This document shows, one piece after another, positions 17,750-26,910 of a stretch of DNA of 64,000 nucleotides; the stretch's first letter is position 1, and every line of letters begins with the position of its first letter. The notes under the pieces are model-generated. The model was not told where the DNA came from. It worked only from the letters and a program-made list of their open reading frames with translations, and did not search any database. The stretch spans positions 1 to 64,000 of the forward strand of contig CALFMO010000050.1 of NCBI GenBank assembly GCA_937879855.1, in the 5' to 3' direction. Origin of the DNA: an uncultured Acidobacteriaceae bacterium. GTDB taxonomy: Bacteria; Acidobacteriota; Terriglobia; Terriglobales; Acidobacteriaceae. The position numbers were made by a program, and so were the translations under genes.

Positions 17750-19915
17750 ATGTTTGTTGTGGACTTCCTGAGACCAAACACGGGCTCGCACGGCCCCAAA
17801 TTGCGGCGACCCATCCTCAACGGTATTCGATTCGGACTTCGAGCCTGGTTGGTGTATGGCGTCGTCGAGTTCGTGCTGGCATATGCCATTCCCGGGCTCT
17901 TTCGTTCTGACGTGGAGCTGCTTACATGGCAATTGCGTCCGATCGCACTGATATTCGGAGTATATGCACTACTCGGCGCCGTTGTTGGAGGAACCAGTGG
18001 CGCGGTGCTGGCGTGGGCTGGCGGGGTGCGCCAGCACCGTGATTCCACCAGGCCCTACGAAATTATCGCGGCCTTAGGCCTTACAGTGTTATTTGCGGCT
18101 AATCTGCTAACGGCTGGGCCGCTGCGGATATCTGACTATGTGGGATTGGGAATTGCCGGGGTGCTCGCAATATTGTTTGTCGGCGCTCTTATGTCTTCGG
18201 CGGCGCTGGAACGCGTGGCCTTTCTTGCGAACCCGTGCGGCCTAAGTTTGCTGCTCCTAACGGTGCCGTGGGTCAGTCGCGCGGCGCTTACCTCTTACCC
18301 TGGCGCACTGAAGGCGCGAGTTTGTCTGCTTCTGCTTGGCATCACTCTCTTACTGGCAACACTTTGGCAGCGTTTGCGTTCAGCCTACGGGGACGAACTG
18401 AGGCGGCAAGCGATGCTCGGAGGGGCAGCCACCTTCCTGTTGGTAGGCGCTGTTGTATTTGCCAGAGGGCCTTTGAATGCTCGCGGGAATCAAGAGACAA
18501 AATCGGCGCAACCCGCTCGACCCAATGTGGTCTTGATCACCATGGATACGGTCCGGGCCGACCATTTGTCGCTTTACGGATACGCGCGCGAGACCACCCC
18601 GTACCTGCGAGATTTTGCCCGCCATGCGACACTCTACAGCCGCGCAATAGCGACCTCGGACCAGACATTGACGACGCACGCGTCTATGTTTACGGGACTC
18701 TATCCCAGTTGGCACGGTGCCTATATCAAGACTCTCAATCATCCCAACGGCGGTGCCCTCGACGATCGTTATACGACCTTGGCCGAAGTATTGCGTGGCC
18801 ATGGGTACTGGACCGTTGCGGAAGTGGCCAACTATGTTTTACTCGCACCAGAAACCGGTTTGGCCAAGGGATTTGCGGTGTATCACGCGCGTCAACCGTT
18901 TTTGCTCTCCCTGGGGCTTCATGATTTCCGTAACCGTTTCTTTCTGATGGCACGCGCCGGGGCCTTGTTGAATCTGGTGTTGGATACGAGTGTGTTTGAT
19001 GGGCGCCTGCTGCGCGCTGCCGACATCAACCGGCATGCGGTCGCGTTACTTGACGAGGCTCGAAACACCCGGCAGCCATTCTTCCTTTTTCTTAATTATA
19101 TGGACGCGCATGCGCCCTACACACCACCGCCACCGTTTGACCTCAAATTCGGCGGCGCTCATCCGCATTTGAACGCAGGCAGCATCGTGGATCTAACCAC
19201 GGCTGTTGATTCCGGTCGGCATCACATCAACGCTCAGGAGAGGTCTTACTTCATTTCGCAGTACGACGGCGGCATCGCGTATGAAGACGAACAGATCCAC
19301 GACTTGATGGCGCGATTGCGCGACCTAGGACTGTTCGAAAACACGCTCATCGTTATCACAGCAGACCACGGCGAGGCATTCGGGGAGCATGACCTGATTC
19401 AACATTCAACAGGCTCGGTTTACCAGGGCCTTGTGCACGTTCCATTACTAATCAAGTATCCCCATCAGCACGAGGCTCGCAAATCCGACCCCCTTGTCAG
19501 CGAGGTGGACCTTATGCCTACGGTCTTGGATGTCGCTGGAATTTCGCTGCCTTTTGGCCTGCAGGGACGGTCATTGTACTCGCCTCCCGCCGAGGATCTG
19601 GAAACGGTGTACAGCGAGTCCATGGCATCGCCCAGCCTGGTTGCGTTGAACTCGAAGTTTCGGGGATCCCGATGTGCCATGTTTGTGGGCCCAGTGAAAG
19701 TGATTACGTCTACTGAAGGACTGCCCGAACTTTACGATCTAGCTGCAGACCCCAACGAAACTCACAACTTGTATCGAGCTGATGATTCTCGCGCCAAAGC
19801 TCTCGCCGACCGCCTATCGACGTGGGAGGCTGCGGCTCCTCGGCAGTTTGAGGAGCCGGGCAAGCTGGACCAGAGCAGTCTCGAGAAACTCAGGTCGCTC
19901 GGCTACGTTCAATAG
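17750..19915 (+). CDS. Membrane-anchored sulfatase-fold (alkaline phosphatase superfamily) enzyme
   Basis: A 721-residue protein. The N-terminal 240 residues form about six or seven membrane helices. The C-terminal part is a periplasmic alkaline-phosphatase-superfamily domain: PNVVLITMDTVRADHLSLYG (metal Asp residues), ADHGEAFGEHDLIQHS (Asp, His, His ligands) and a sulfatase-like end LRSLGYVQ. The nucleophile region reads QTLTTHASMFTGLYPS, with Thr where sulfatases have Cys or Ser in C/S-x-P-x-R, so formylglycine maturation is not expected. It may therefore be a phospho- or phosphoethanolamine transferase, or a sulfatase relative of unknown substrate. Confidence 0.85.
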   Translation: MFVVDFLRPNTGSHGPKLRRPILNGIRFGLRAWLVYGVVEFVLAYAIPGLFRSDVELLTWQLRPIALIFGVYALLGAVVGGTSGAVLAWAGGVRQHRDSTRPYEIIAALGLTVLFAANLLTAGPLRISDYVGLGIAGVLAILFVGALMSSAALERVAFLANPCGLSLLLLTVPWVSRAALTSYPGALKARVCLLLLGITLLLATLWQRLRSAYGDELRRQAMLGGAATFLLVGAVVFARGPLNARGNQETKSAQPARPNVVLITMDTVRADHLSLYGYARETTPYLRDFARHATLYSRAIATSDQTLTTHASMFTGLYPSWHGAYIKTLNHPNGGALDDRYTTLAEVLRGHGYWTVAEVANYVLLAPETGLAKGFAVYHARQPFLLSLGLHDFRNRFFLMARAGALLNLVLDTSVFDGRLLRAADINRHAVALLDEARNTRQPFFLFLNYMDAHAPYTPPPPFDLKFGGAHPHLNAGSIVDLTTAVDSGRHHINAQERSYFISQYDGGIAYEDEQIHDLMARLRDLGLFENTLIVITADHGEAFGEHDLIQHSTGSVYQGLVHVPLLIKYPHQHEARKSDPLVSEVDLMPTVLDVAGISLPFGLQGRSLYSPPAEDLETVYSESMASPSLVALNSKFRGSRCAMFVGPVKVITSTEGLPELYDLAADPNETHNLYRADDSRAKALADRLSTWEAAAPRQFEEPGKLDQSSLEKLRSLGYVQ

Positions 19916-19979
19916 CAAACCGTCCTCCGTTCTAACCGCACTCATCTTGTTTCCGTTCCTGTCAGATGACGATGAACAG

Positions 19980-22235
19980 TCAGCGCCAACGGCGCAACAG
20001 GAAGTATTCGTTCACCGGAAGATCATCCCGCAGACCTGGTGTGCGAGGAGACTCCTCGATCAATCCTTCGACCGGGATTTCATTGCGCACGATCAAATCA
20101 AATTGCCCCTCGGCGGTTGTTCGAGGTCCCCATTCCAGTAAGTCGACGATTGCGCCTGGTGGCAGGCGGCTAGCCAATTCGAATCCAGATGTTGACGGCA
20201 ACGGCTGACGGCTGGCCAGGAAATGAATTCCAAACGATCCAAAACTCGCGAAGGCACGGACATAGGGAAACGATTCGGTCAGCGCGCGAGCCACCGCCGA
20301 ACGCGTCACGGGATCTCCTCCCGGCAACCACTGCTGAAGAATCCCATTTGGGGTCAGGCGTCGTTTTGCGATCTCGTAGAACTCTCGCGAATACAACAGG
20401 CTTGATGCGGTCGCTTCCACGGGCGGAGGAGGATCAATCGTAATGACGTCGTACGCTTCCTTAGATCGCTCCAGGTATCGTCGGCCATCATCAATAATCA
20501 GTTTGGATCGACGAGATTTCAGCCACTGATCGCCGTCCGAATGAAAGTAGGAGAAAAGACGAGGAACACTAGGCGTCAGTTCCACCACAGTAGAGTCAAT
20601 TCCCCAAGAGAGAGCCGAGCGATGGGTAGTACCCATGCCGAAACAGATAACCAGGATACTTCGAGGAGCGCTGGCAAACGCTAGCGGCAAATGGGCCATC
20701 ATTTTGGTAATTGGGCTGAGAGCCGTCATGCCAAACCCATTTACGAGCAGCTGTTTCGTGGAGCGGTCGTTGCCTGTCGCAATCACCGTGGCTGTGGCGT
20801 CCCTTTGAACCCGCCGTTCTGGAAATTGCTCCTCGAAGCCCTTGCCGAAAAAGATGACTACGCCTGCAATCACGACCGCTGTCGCCACGCGCAGCTTTTT
20901 TCGGCTACCGCCCTCGATCATTTCCTGCAAAGACCCGAATACAAGCCAAGGCAAGGCGAGAGTAACCAGGGTCCAGCGTTCGCTCGTATACGGAAGCAAC
21001 AGAAATCCTGCTACAAGTGGACCAAGAATACATCCGAGCACATTAATGGCATACGCTGAGCCTGCCCGGCGAGGATCACCACGTGAGTCGCGGTCGACGA
21101 GCATGGGAGTGGCAAAGCCGGTAGCCGCGGCCAACGGAATGACGCCGAGGGGTAGCCGCAACAGTCGCGGAATCGCAAGCAGGGGTTGCGCGGAAATAAG
21201 AGGCAAGAGGCCGCTTATGCCCAGGGAGAGCCAAATTACGCTATCGGCGACTCGTCCGACGAATACCCCTCGCCGGTACAGCTTCGTGCCAAGAAACGTC
21301 GCCAGCAGATACGTGCCCAGGATTGCGGCAAAGGCATAGACCACGGTCCCCAGGTACGGAGTGAAAATCCTGATCCAGACGACTTCCATACCCATGCTGG
21401 TGAGTCCCGTCGCAAATAGAAGCCATCTTGTGCTGCTGCTACCGCGGCCAACTCGTCCGCCCAGTGCTGCAAGGGGGTTGGCGGTGAGCGTGCCTTTGCC
21501 CGGAGAAACTGGGGATTTCGACCTTGATACGGCGCAAGCCACAATCGTGACATTGAGTAACGCTCCGATCCATAAAGTTCGGACAAAGCCGAACTCCTCA
21601 ATGAGAAGTAATGGAAAGATTGCTCCGGCCATTGCGCCGACTACGTTGGCCAAATACAGGTAGCTGAAAGAATGATCAGCTTCGCGTGTCCCCCTTATCG
21701 CAGACATTGCTATCGGAAACGTCGCGCCCATACAGGCGCACCACGGAGCCAACGACACCGCGAGCCACATGCCTGAGAAGCAGGAATAGGTGAAAGATGT
21801 CCAGGCAACGCTATTGCCCAGGCGGACGAGAATTGCGTGCCCCAAACCTAACTCGTACGGTACAACGAATGCTGAAATGCCGATGAGCAACTCGGTAGTA
21901 GCGTAGAGGATCATTGGGCGAATATTCCGCTTGGAGGCATCGCTGCACAGCCACCTTCCTCCAATCCAGGACCCCAGCCCGAGCCCGGCCATGAACACCG
22001 AAAGAAACGTCGCGGTCAGGACGGTTGTGACTCCGAACCGTGCCATCGCCAGCCGCAGCCACACCAGTTCGTATAAAATGCAGCAGAATCCCGAAAGGAA
22101 AAAAAAGGCATAGAACCAAAGCATGTTGTCACTAGGACTTCCGTTGCCGAACTGAACGGGTTTGGAGCTAGACTTCAGGTCAGGCTTGGTCACGAGCTGA
22201 GCTACGTTTCGTGCGATGGGCTTGTCGAGGGACAT
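19980..22235 (-). CDS. Membrane-fused spermidine synthase-like protein
   Basis: 751 residues: about 12-14 hydrophobic helices (starting MLWFYAFFFLSGFCCILYEL) followed by a spermidine-synthase/methyltransferase-like Rossmann domain (about residues 500-690). The latter carries VICFGMGTTHRSAL (nucleotide loop), VVELTPSVPR, and DVITIDPPPP, then LYSREFYEIAKRRLTP. Proteins of this build are widespread in Acidobacteria and Deltaproteobacteria and are annotated as spermidine synthases without proof. The glycine loop is loosely conserved, so polyamine synthesis is uncertain. It is convergent with the sulfatase-like gene. Confidence 0.82.
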   Translation of the reverse strand: MSLDKPIARNVAQLVTKPDLKSSSKPVQFGNGSPSDNMLWFYAFFFLSGFCCILYELVWLRLAMARFGVTTVLTATFLSVFMAGLGLGSWIGGRWLCSDASKRNIRPMILYATTELLIGISAFVVPYELGLGHAILVRLGNSVAWTSFTYSCFSGMWLAVSLAPWCACMGATFPIAMSAIRGTREADHSFSYLYLANVVGAMAGAIFPLLLIEEFGFVRTLWIGALLNVTIVACAVSRSKSPVSPGKGTLTANPLAALGGRVGRGSSSTRWLLFATGLTSMGMEVVWIRIFTPYLGTVVYAFAAILGTYLLATFLGTKLYRRGVFVGRVADSVIWLSLGISGLLPLISAQPLLAIPRLLRLPLGVIPLAAATGFATPMLVDRDSRGDPRRAGSAYAINVLGCILGPLVAGFLLLPYTSERWTLVTLALPWLVFGSLQEMIEGGSRKKLRVATAVVIAGVVIFFGKGFEEQFPERRVQRDATATVIATGNDRSTKQLLVNGFGMTALSPITKMMAHLPLAFASAPRSILVICFGMGTTHRSALSWGIDSTVVELTPSVPRLFSYFHSDGDQWLKSRRSKLIIDDGRRYLERSKEAYDVITIDPPPPVEATASSLLYSREFYEIAKRRLTPNGILQQWLPGGDPVTRSAVARALTESFPYVRAFASFGSFGIHFLASRQPLPSTSGFELASRLPPGAIVDLLEWGPRTTAEGQFDLIVRNEIPVEGLIEESPRTPGLRDDLPVNEYFLLRRWR

Positions 22236-22381
22236 CGGTACTCGGGCTAGTCGGTCCGAATAAATCAGAAGGTAGAAGGTCCGAATAGGGAACTTTATTA
22301 TTGCATGCGACGCCTGGGATTATGCAGCCTGACTTCAGCCCGGCCACAGCATGCAAGAACTACTCATTGAGGGGGGATTTC

Positions 22382-23275
22382 TTGCGCACAGCTCGAATAG
22401 CACAACTCTTCTTTTTCCTGTTTCCAGTTCTGACGGCCCTTATGGCTGGGCAGAGTCAGCCGGCAGCCGGTCCGTCGCTACCGCCGCCTCCGCAAGAAAA
22501 GAAAGTCCATCTCAAACACATTCTGGTCGTCGGGCAGACCAAGGGCTTTGAGCACGACTCGGTTTCCGATGGAATGGTTGCGATCTACAATATGGGGCGC
22601 GATAGCGGCCTGTGGGATGCCGTTCTGCGCACCGATGTCGAGCTCATCACCAAGAAAGATCTTGGACGAAACGCGAAGAACCTGAATTACTTCGATGCCC
22701 TGGTCTTCGTGAGCACGACTGGTGAGCTCGACCTCGACGACAACCAGAAGAAAGATATGATGTCGTTCATCAAAGAGGACGGAAAAGGCTTTGTGGGCGT
22801 TCATGCTGCGCTGGACACCAACTACAAATGGCCAGAGTATGGCGAGATGATTGGCGGATGGTTCGACCAGCACCCATGGTCGACGTTCAACGCGCCGATT
22901 ATCAATGAAGATTCGACATTTCCCGCGGTTCGTCACTTTCCCGGCGCCTTCGTCAAATACGACGAAATTTACCAGCCCAAAGAATGGTCGCGCGACAACG
23001 TCCACGTCCTTCTCAGTCTTGACCCCACGAAGCTTAACTACGAAAACAATCCGCGCATCCACAGAAATGACCATGATTTCGCAGTCGCCTGGGACAAGAT
23101 GTATGGCCAGGGGCGCGTTTTTTATTCGACACTCGGCCACACCGAGGAAGCCTGGAACGACCCAGACATTCGGAAAATGTATTTTGAAGCGATTCGATGG
23201 GTGCTAAGAATGACAGAAGGCAGTACAGCTTCTCATCCGCGGCCACAATCGCAATCGCCCAGTGATCAACACTGA
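22382..23275 (+). CDS. ThuA-domain protein (exported)
   Basis: About 297 residues. TTG at 22382 is preferred because GAGGGGGG lies just upstream and the encoded start LRTARIAQLFFFLFPVLTAL is a signal peptide; an ATG at 22301 would add 27 odd residues. The ThuA (class-I amidotransferase-like) fold follows from about residue 50: HILVVGQTKGFEHDS, DALVFVSTTGELDL, FVGVHAALDTNYKWPEYGEM and GRVFYSTLGHTEEAW. ThuA proteins act in disaccharide (trehalose or 3-keto sugar) breakdown. It heads a run with cytochrome c and PQQ-dehydrogenase genes, suggesting periplasmic sugar oxidation. Confidence 0.88.
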   Translation: MRTARIAQLFFFLFPVLTALMAGQSQPAAGPSLPPPPQEKKVHLKHILVVGQTKGFEHDSVSDGMVAIYNMGRDSGLWDAVLRTDVELITKKDLGRNAKNLNYFDALVFVSTTGELDLDDNQKKDMMSFIKEDGKGFVGVHAALDTNYKWPEYGEMIGGWFDQHPWSTFNAPIINEDSTFPAVRHFPGAFVKYDEIYQPKEWSRDNVHVLLSLDPTKLNYENNPRIHRNDHDFAVAWDKMYGQGRVFYSTLGHTEEAWNDPDIRKMYFEAIRWVLRMTEGSTASHPRPQSQSPSDQH

Positions 23276-23282
23276 CCCGCAC

Positions 23283-24125
23283 ATGAATATTCTTCGTTCA
23301 ACTTTGCAGCGGACTGCGCTATTGGTACTGTCATCGCTCTTGAGCCTGGGGCATTCAGCGGCGCAGACGCAAACACCCACCCCCAAGGCGCAAGCCGAGG
23401 TCGGCGTCAAACAAGACGTCGCGCCCATGCCCAAATCCTACCCGCCCGATCTGGTTCAGAAAGGCAAAGCACTGTTTCGTCAGGACTGTTCTTTTTGTCA
23501 TGGCCGCGATGCCACAGGCGGTGAAAGTGGGCCGGATCTCACGCGGTCGAAGCTGGTGACCGCGGACGTAGACGGAAACAACATCGGACCCGTAGTGCGC
23601 AACGGACGCCCGGACAAAGGCATGCCACGTTTTGACCGTTCCGATGACCAGATTGCCAGCCTGGTGGCTTTCATCCACACCCAGCAGAACAACGCGCTCA
23701 CTAAGAAAGGCGGACGGAAAGGCGTCGACGTCAGCGATCTCCAAACCGGAAATGTTGAGGCGGGCAAGCAGTTCTTCAACGGCGCAGGAGGATGTGCAAC
23801 TTGCCACTCGCCGACCGGGGATCTTTCCGGGATCGCATCGCGGCATCAGGGCCTGGAACTCGAGGAGCGAATGCTATATCCCAAGCACGCGAAATCTCGG
23901 GTTACGGTTACGCTTTCCTCCGGTCAAATGATTGCAGGGACTTTGGAGTATCTGGATGAATTTACGGTTGGACTCGTCGATTCTAGTGGTTCGTATCGAT
24001 CGTGGCGGACGCGCGATGTGCGATACAAGGTGGAAGCGCCTGAGAATGCGCACGTCGAACTATTCAGTAAATACACAGATGATGATGTCCACAACCTGAT
24101 GGCCTATCTGCAAACCTTGCGCTAG
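23283..24125 (+). CDS. Exported dihaem cytochrome c
   Basis: 280 residues from ATG at 23283, with signal peptide (LLVLSSLLSLGHSAAQ). Two haem c motifs are present: CSFCH (about residues 69-73) and CATCH (about 171-175). Met in KGMPRFD can serve as axial ligand of the first haem. A beta-rich insert (about 190-260) and the end HNLMAYLQTLR complete it. It starts 7 bp after the ThuA gene and is followed after 52 bp by the PQQ dehydrogenase, whose electrons it probably accepts in the periplasm. Confidence 0.92.
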   Translation: MNILRSTLQRTALLVLSSLLSLGHSAAQTQTPTPKAQAEVGVKQDVAPMPKSYPPDLVQKGKALFRQDCSFCHGRDATGGESGPDLTRSKLVTADVDGNNIGPVVRNGRPDKGMPRFDRSDDQIASLVAFIHTQQNNALTKKGGRKGVDVSDLQTGNVEAGKQFFNGAGGCATCHSPTGDLSGIASRHQGLELEERMLYPKHAKSRVTVTLSSGQMIAGTLEYLDEFTVGLVDSSGSYRSWRTRDVRYKVEAPENAHVELFSKYTDDDVHNLMAYLQTLR

Positions 24126-24177
24126 ACCACTGCTGCTAACGCGGTTTTTCGTATGAAGTTCGAGGACCCCAATCATT

Positions 24178-25731
24178 ATGAAGTTTCTGAATTTATTTCT
24201 TTCTGCTGTGTGCGCACTCCTCGCTCTGTCGTCTCCGCGGCTGCTGCCGGCGCAGGGAGTGGATGAGCAGATGCTTCTGCATCCGCCGGCCGATAGTTGG
24301 CCGGAGTACCACGGCGACTATTCCGGCAGGCGTCACAGCAAACTCAGCCAGATTACTCCGCAGAATGTGAAAAATCTGACTTTGGCCTGGGCGTTCCAGA
24401 CCGACCAGCCTGCGGCCATAAAGTCCTCGCCGTTATTAGTGGACGGCATTCTGTACTTTACCGTTCCCGACAATATTTGGGCGGTTGATGCTCGCTCCGG
24501 CCACCAGATCTGGCACTACAACGCGCCGACGACTCAGGGGGACCACATCGGGCATCGCGGCGTGGCCATGTACAAGGGATATCTCTTCTTCCTGACGCCC
24601 GATGCATACCTGGTCTCGCTCAACGCCAAAGACGGAACTGTCCGCTGGAAGGTACAAGTTGCAGATGTTACCCAAGGCTATTGGACGACCATGGCGCCTC
24701 TGGTTGTGAAGAACCACGTGCTCGCTGGTGTTTCTGGGGACCTCGACAATATTACCGGCTACATCCGTTCGATCGACCCTGAGACTGGCGCGACCCAATG
24801 GCAATGGAATACTACTCCTCCCGCTGGAACTCCCAATCAGGCGACTGGAGGAATGACGTGGATGACGGGAACTTATGATCCCGATCTGAATCTCGTCTAC
24901 TGGGGCACCGGGAATCCTACGCCCGTACTGACTGGCTCGACTCGGCCTGGCGATAATCTCTACACGGGCACAATCGTCGCGTTAAATCCGGACACGGGCA
25001 AGCTTGTATGGTTTTTTCAAGTTTCTCCGCACGATACGCACGACTGGGATGCGGTCGAGATTCCAGTGCTGGTGGATGCAACATTCCACGGCGAGCCAAA
25101 GAAGATGCTCATGCAGGCTTCGCGCAATGGCTACTTTTTTGTGCTTGACCGAACGAACGGGAAGAACCTCTTGACTGTTCCTTACGGGCCCGTGAATTGG
25201 TCGCTTGGAGTCGACAAGCAAGGCCATCCCATTCCGAATCCTGCCAAGGAACCGGCGCCCGATGGTCGCCTGATCGCTCCCGACGAGGGCGGTCTCACCA
25301 ATTTTCGTTCTCCCAGCTTCGACACCAAGAACGGTTTGTTTATCGTGGACGCGCATCCTAGTTGGAGCATCTACTTCGCCAAGCCCGCCGATGGAGCGTA
25401 CGGATGGGCCGGCGCTGACTACGATGTCTGGGGCAAGGGCGTGATTGAAGCCATCGATTACCAGACCGGCAAGATTCGTTGGAGTCACGAACTCGGACCT
25501 GAAGGCTCAGGCGCGGGCGTGCTGACAACGGATTCAGGCCTCACCTTTACCGGTGACGCTCTGGGCAACTTCCTGGCGTTGGATTCGAGCAATGGCAAGA
25601 CACTTTGGCACGCGGGCTCCGGATCGCACATCTTGAGTTCTCCGATCACCTACCAACTCGATGACCGCCAGTTCGTGCTGACCAGCAGCGGCGGGGTAAT
25701 GTTTGCATTTGCACTTCCAGAAACACAATAA
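24178..25731 (+). CDS. PQQ-dependent dehydrogenase (quinoprotein, beta-propeller)
   Basis: 517 residues with a signal peptide (cleavage near LLPAQG) and a soluble eight-bladed propeller built from repeats such as GAVDARSGHQIWHYN-like WAVDARSGHQIWHYN, NPDTGKLVWFFQ, IDYQTGKIRWSHEL and LDSSNGKTLWHAG. DTHDWDAVEIPVL holds the catalytic Asp of alcohol/glucose quinoproteins. It should oxidise an alcohol or sugar in the periplasm, passing electrons to the adjacent dihaem cytochrome. No vicinal-Cys disulfide ring was seen, and substrate is not predictable. It ends 10 bp from the convergent Gfo/Idh gene. Confidence 0.9.
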   Translation: MKFLNLFLSAVCALLALSSPRLLPAQGVDEQMLLHPPADSWPEYHGDYSGRRHSKLSQITPQNVKNLTLAWAFQTDQPAAIKSSPLLVDGILYFTVPDNIWAVDARSGHQIWHYNAPTTQGDHIGHRGVAMYKGYLFFLTPDAYLVSLNAKDGTVRWKVQVADVTQGYWTTMAPLVVKNHVLAGVSGDLDNITGYIRSIDPETGATQWQWNTTPPAGTPNQATGGMTWMTGTYDPDLNLVYWGTGNPTPVLTGSTRPGDNLYTGTIVALNPDTGKLVWFFQVSPHDTHDWDAVEIPVLVDATFHGEPKKMLMQASRNGYFFVLDRTNGKNLLTVPYGPVNWSLGVDKQGHPIPNPAKEPAPDGRLIAPDEGGLTNFRSPSFDTKNGLFIVDAHPSWSIYFAKPADGAYGWAGADYDVWGKGVIEAIDYQTGKIRWSHELGPEGSGAGVLTTDSGLTFTGDALGNFLALDSSNGKTLWHAGSGSHILSSPITYQLDDRQFVLTSSGGVMFAFALPETQ

Positions 25732-25741
25732 ACGCAGCCCA

Positions 25742-26887
25742 TCAAATGCCGGGAACATCCATCCACCTTCGCCTTCGATGGCTTTTCAGCAGTGTGTCCA
25801 GGAGTTTTAGCTGGCGCAATCCATCGACGAACTGTGGATACTCGGCAGCTCCCGGCGCACGGATCGAGGCATAAAACCGTCGAAACACTTGCTTGAACGT
25901 ATCGTCATAACCTTCGCTGTGTCCGCCGGGAAGATCCGCATAGCTGCGGGCTCCCGCTTTGAGCAGGGAAGGGTCTTTTATGAAAATCTCATTGCCGACA
26001 TCGCGATGGCCTACCCAGAGTTCGTCTGGCCGCTCCTGATCCCACGCGACCGAAGATCGTGTGCCGTAGATCTCAATGCTGAGCCGGTTCTTTCGTCCGG
26101 CAGAGACCTGGCTGGCAGTAACACTGCCGCGCGTGCGTGTGCCCATGCGAAACAGAACCGCGCCAAAGTCTTCCGTCTCCACGGGAGTCTCGATGTAATC
26201 TTCCGGACCCATTAACTTGTTGGCGAAGGTTTCGACCGAGTGTATGGGTTTCTTGCGCGTCTTGTGAAACGTCTGAAGATCAGCGCAGAGAGACGTCACG
26301 CGCAACCCGGTGATGTGCTCGGCCATGTCAAACCAGTGCGACCCAATATCCGCCATACAACGCGAAGGACCAGCGGCCTTGGCGTCGATACGCCAGTTCC
26401 AGTCGGTGTCATACAGCAGCCAATCCTGGGAGTAAGTTCCCTGCAGGACGAGAATTTCGCCCAGGTCGCCAGCTTCGCGCAAGCTCCGCATCTGCTGCAC
26501 CATGGGGTAATAACGCAAATTGTGACAAACGCAGTTGCGCAGTCCACGCTGGGTAGCGAGCGAGACGAGTTCCTCGGCCTCCGCCACCGTTGTGGTAATC
26601 GGCTTCTCACACATCACGTGCTTGCCGGCCAGGAGCGCATCCTTTGCCATGGAGAAGTGCTGCGCATTGGGCGTACAAATGTGGACTGCATCAATCGCTG
26701 GATCGCGAAGGACATCGCGGTAGTCCGTTGTTGAACGAACAGAGAAAGGGTCGCCCAGGCGCCGCGCCGCCTCTTCGTTTCTGCCTGCAATCGCGGCAGC
26801 CTCCACGGACTCTACTCGCCGGACAGCTTCCAGGTGCACGCGTCCCATAAAGCCTGTACCGAAAATTGCCGTTCTGATCGGTTTCAT
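25742..26887 (-). CDS. Gfo/Idh/MocA family oxidoreductase
   Basis: 381 residues from ATG at 26887; the frame opens 33 bases earlier, but KPIRTAIFGTGFMGRVH is the true Rossmann start. It carries GKHVMCEKPITTT (catalytic Lys) and the substrate-side ADIGSHWFDMAEHITGL. NAD(P)-dependent redox at a sugar hydroxyl is the family activity. It lies 23 bp after a sugar isomerase/epimerase gene on the same strand, a pairing frequent in inositol, 3-keto-sugar and related pathways. With ThuA and the quinoprotein next door, it may process an imported oxidised sugar. Confidence 0.92.
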   Translation of the reverse strand: MKPIRTAIFGTGFMGRVHLEAVRRVESVEAAAIAGRNEEAARRLGDPFSVRSTTDYRDVLRDPAIDAVHICTPNAQHFSMAKDALLAGKHVMCEKPITTTVAEAEELVSLATQRGLRNCVCHNLRYYPMVQQMRSLREAGDLGEILVLQGTYSQDWLLYDTDWNWRIDAKAAGPSRCMADIGSHWFDMAEHITGLRVTSLCADLQTFHKTRKKPIHSVETFANKLMGPEDYIETPVETEDFGAVLFRMGTRTRGSVTASQVSAGRKNRLSIEIYGTRSSVAWDQERPDELWVGHRDVGNEIFIKDPSLLKAGARSYADLPGGHSEGYDDTFKQVFRRFYASIRAPGAAEYPQFVDGLRQLKLLDTLLKSHRRRRWMDVPGI

Positions 26888-26910
26888 CGTTTCTTCCCTG
26901 TCCCTTCGCG

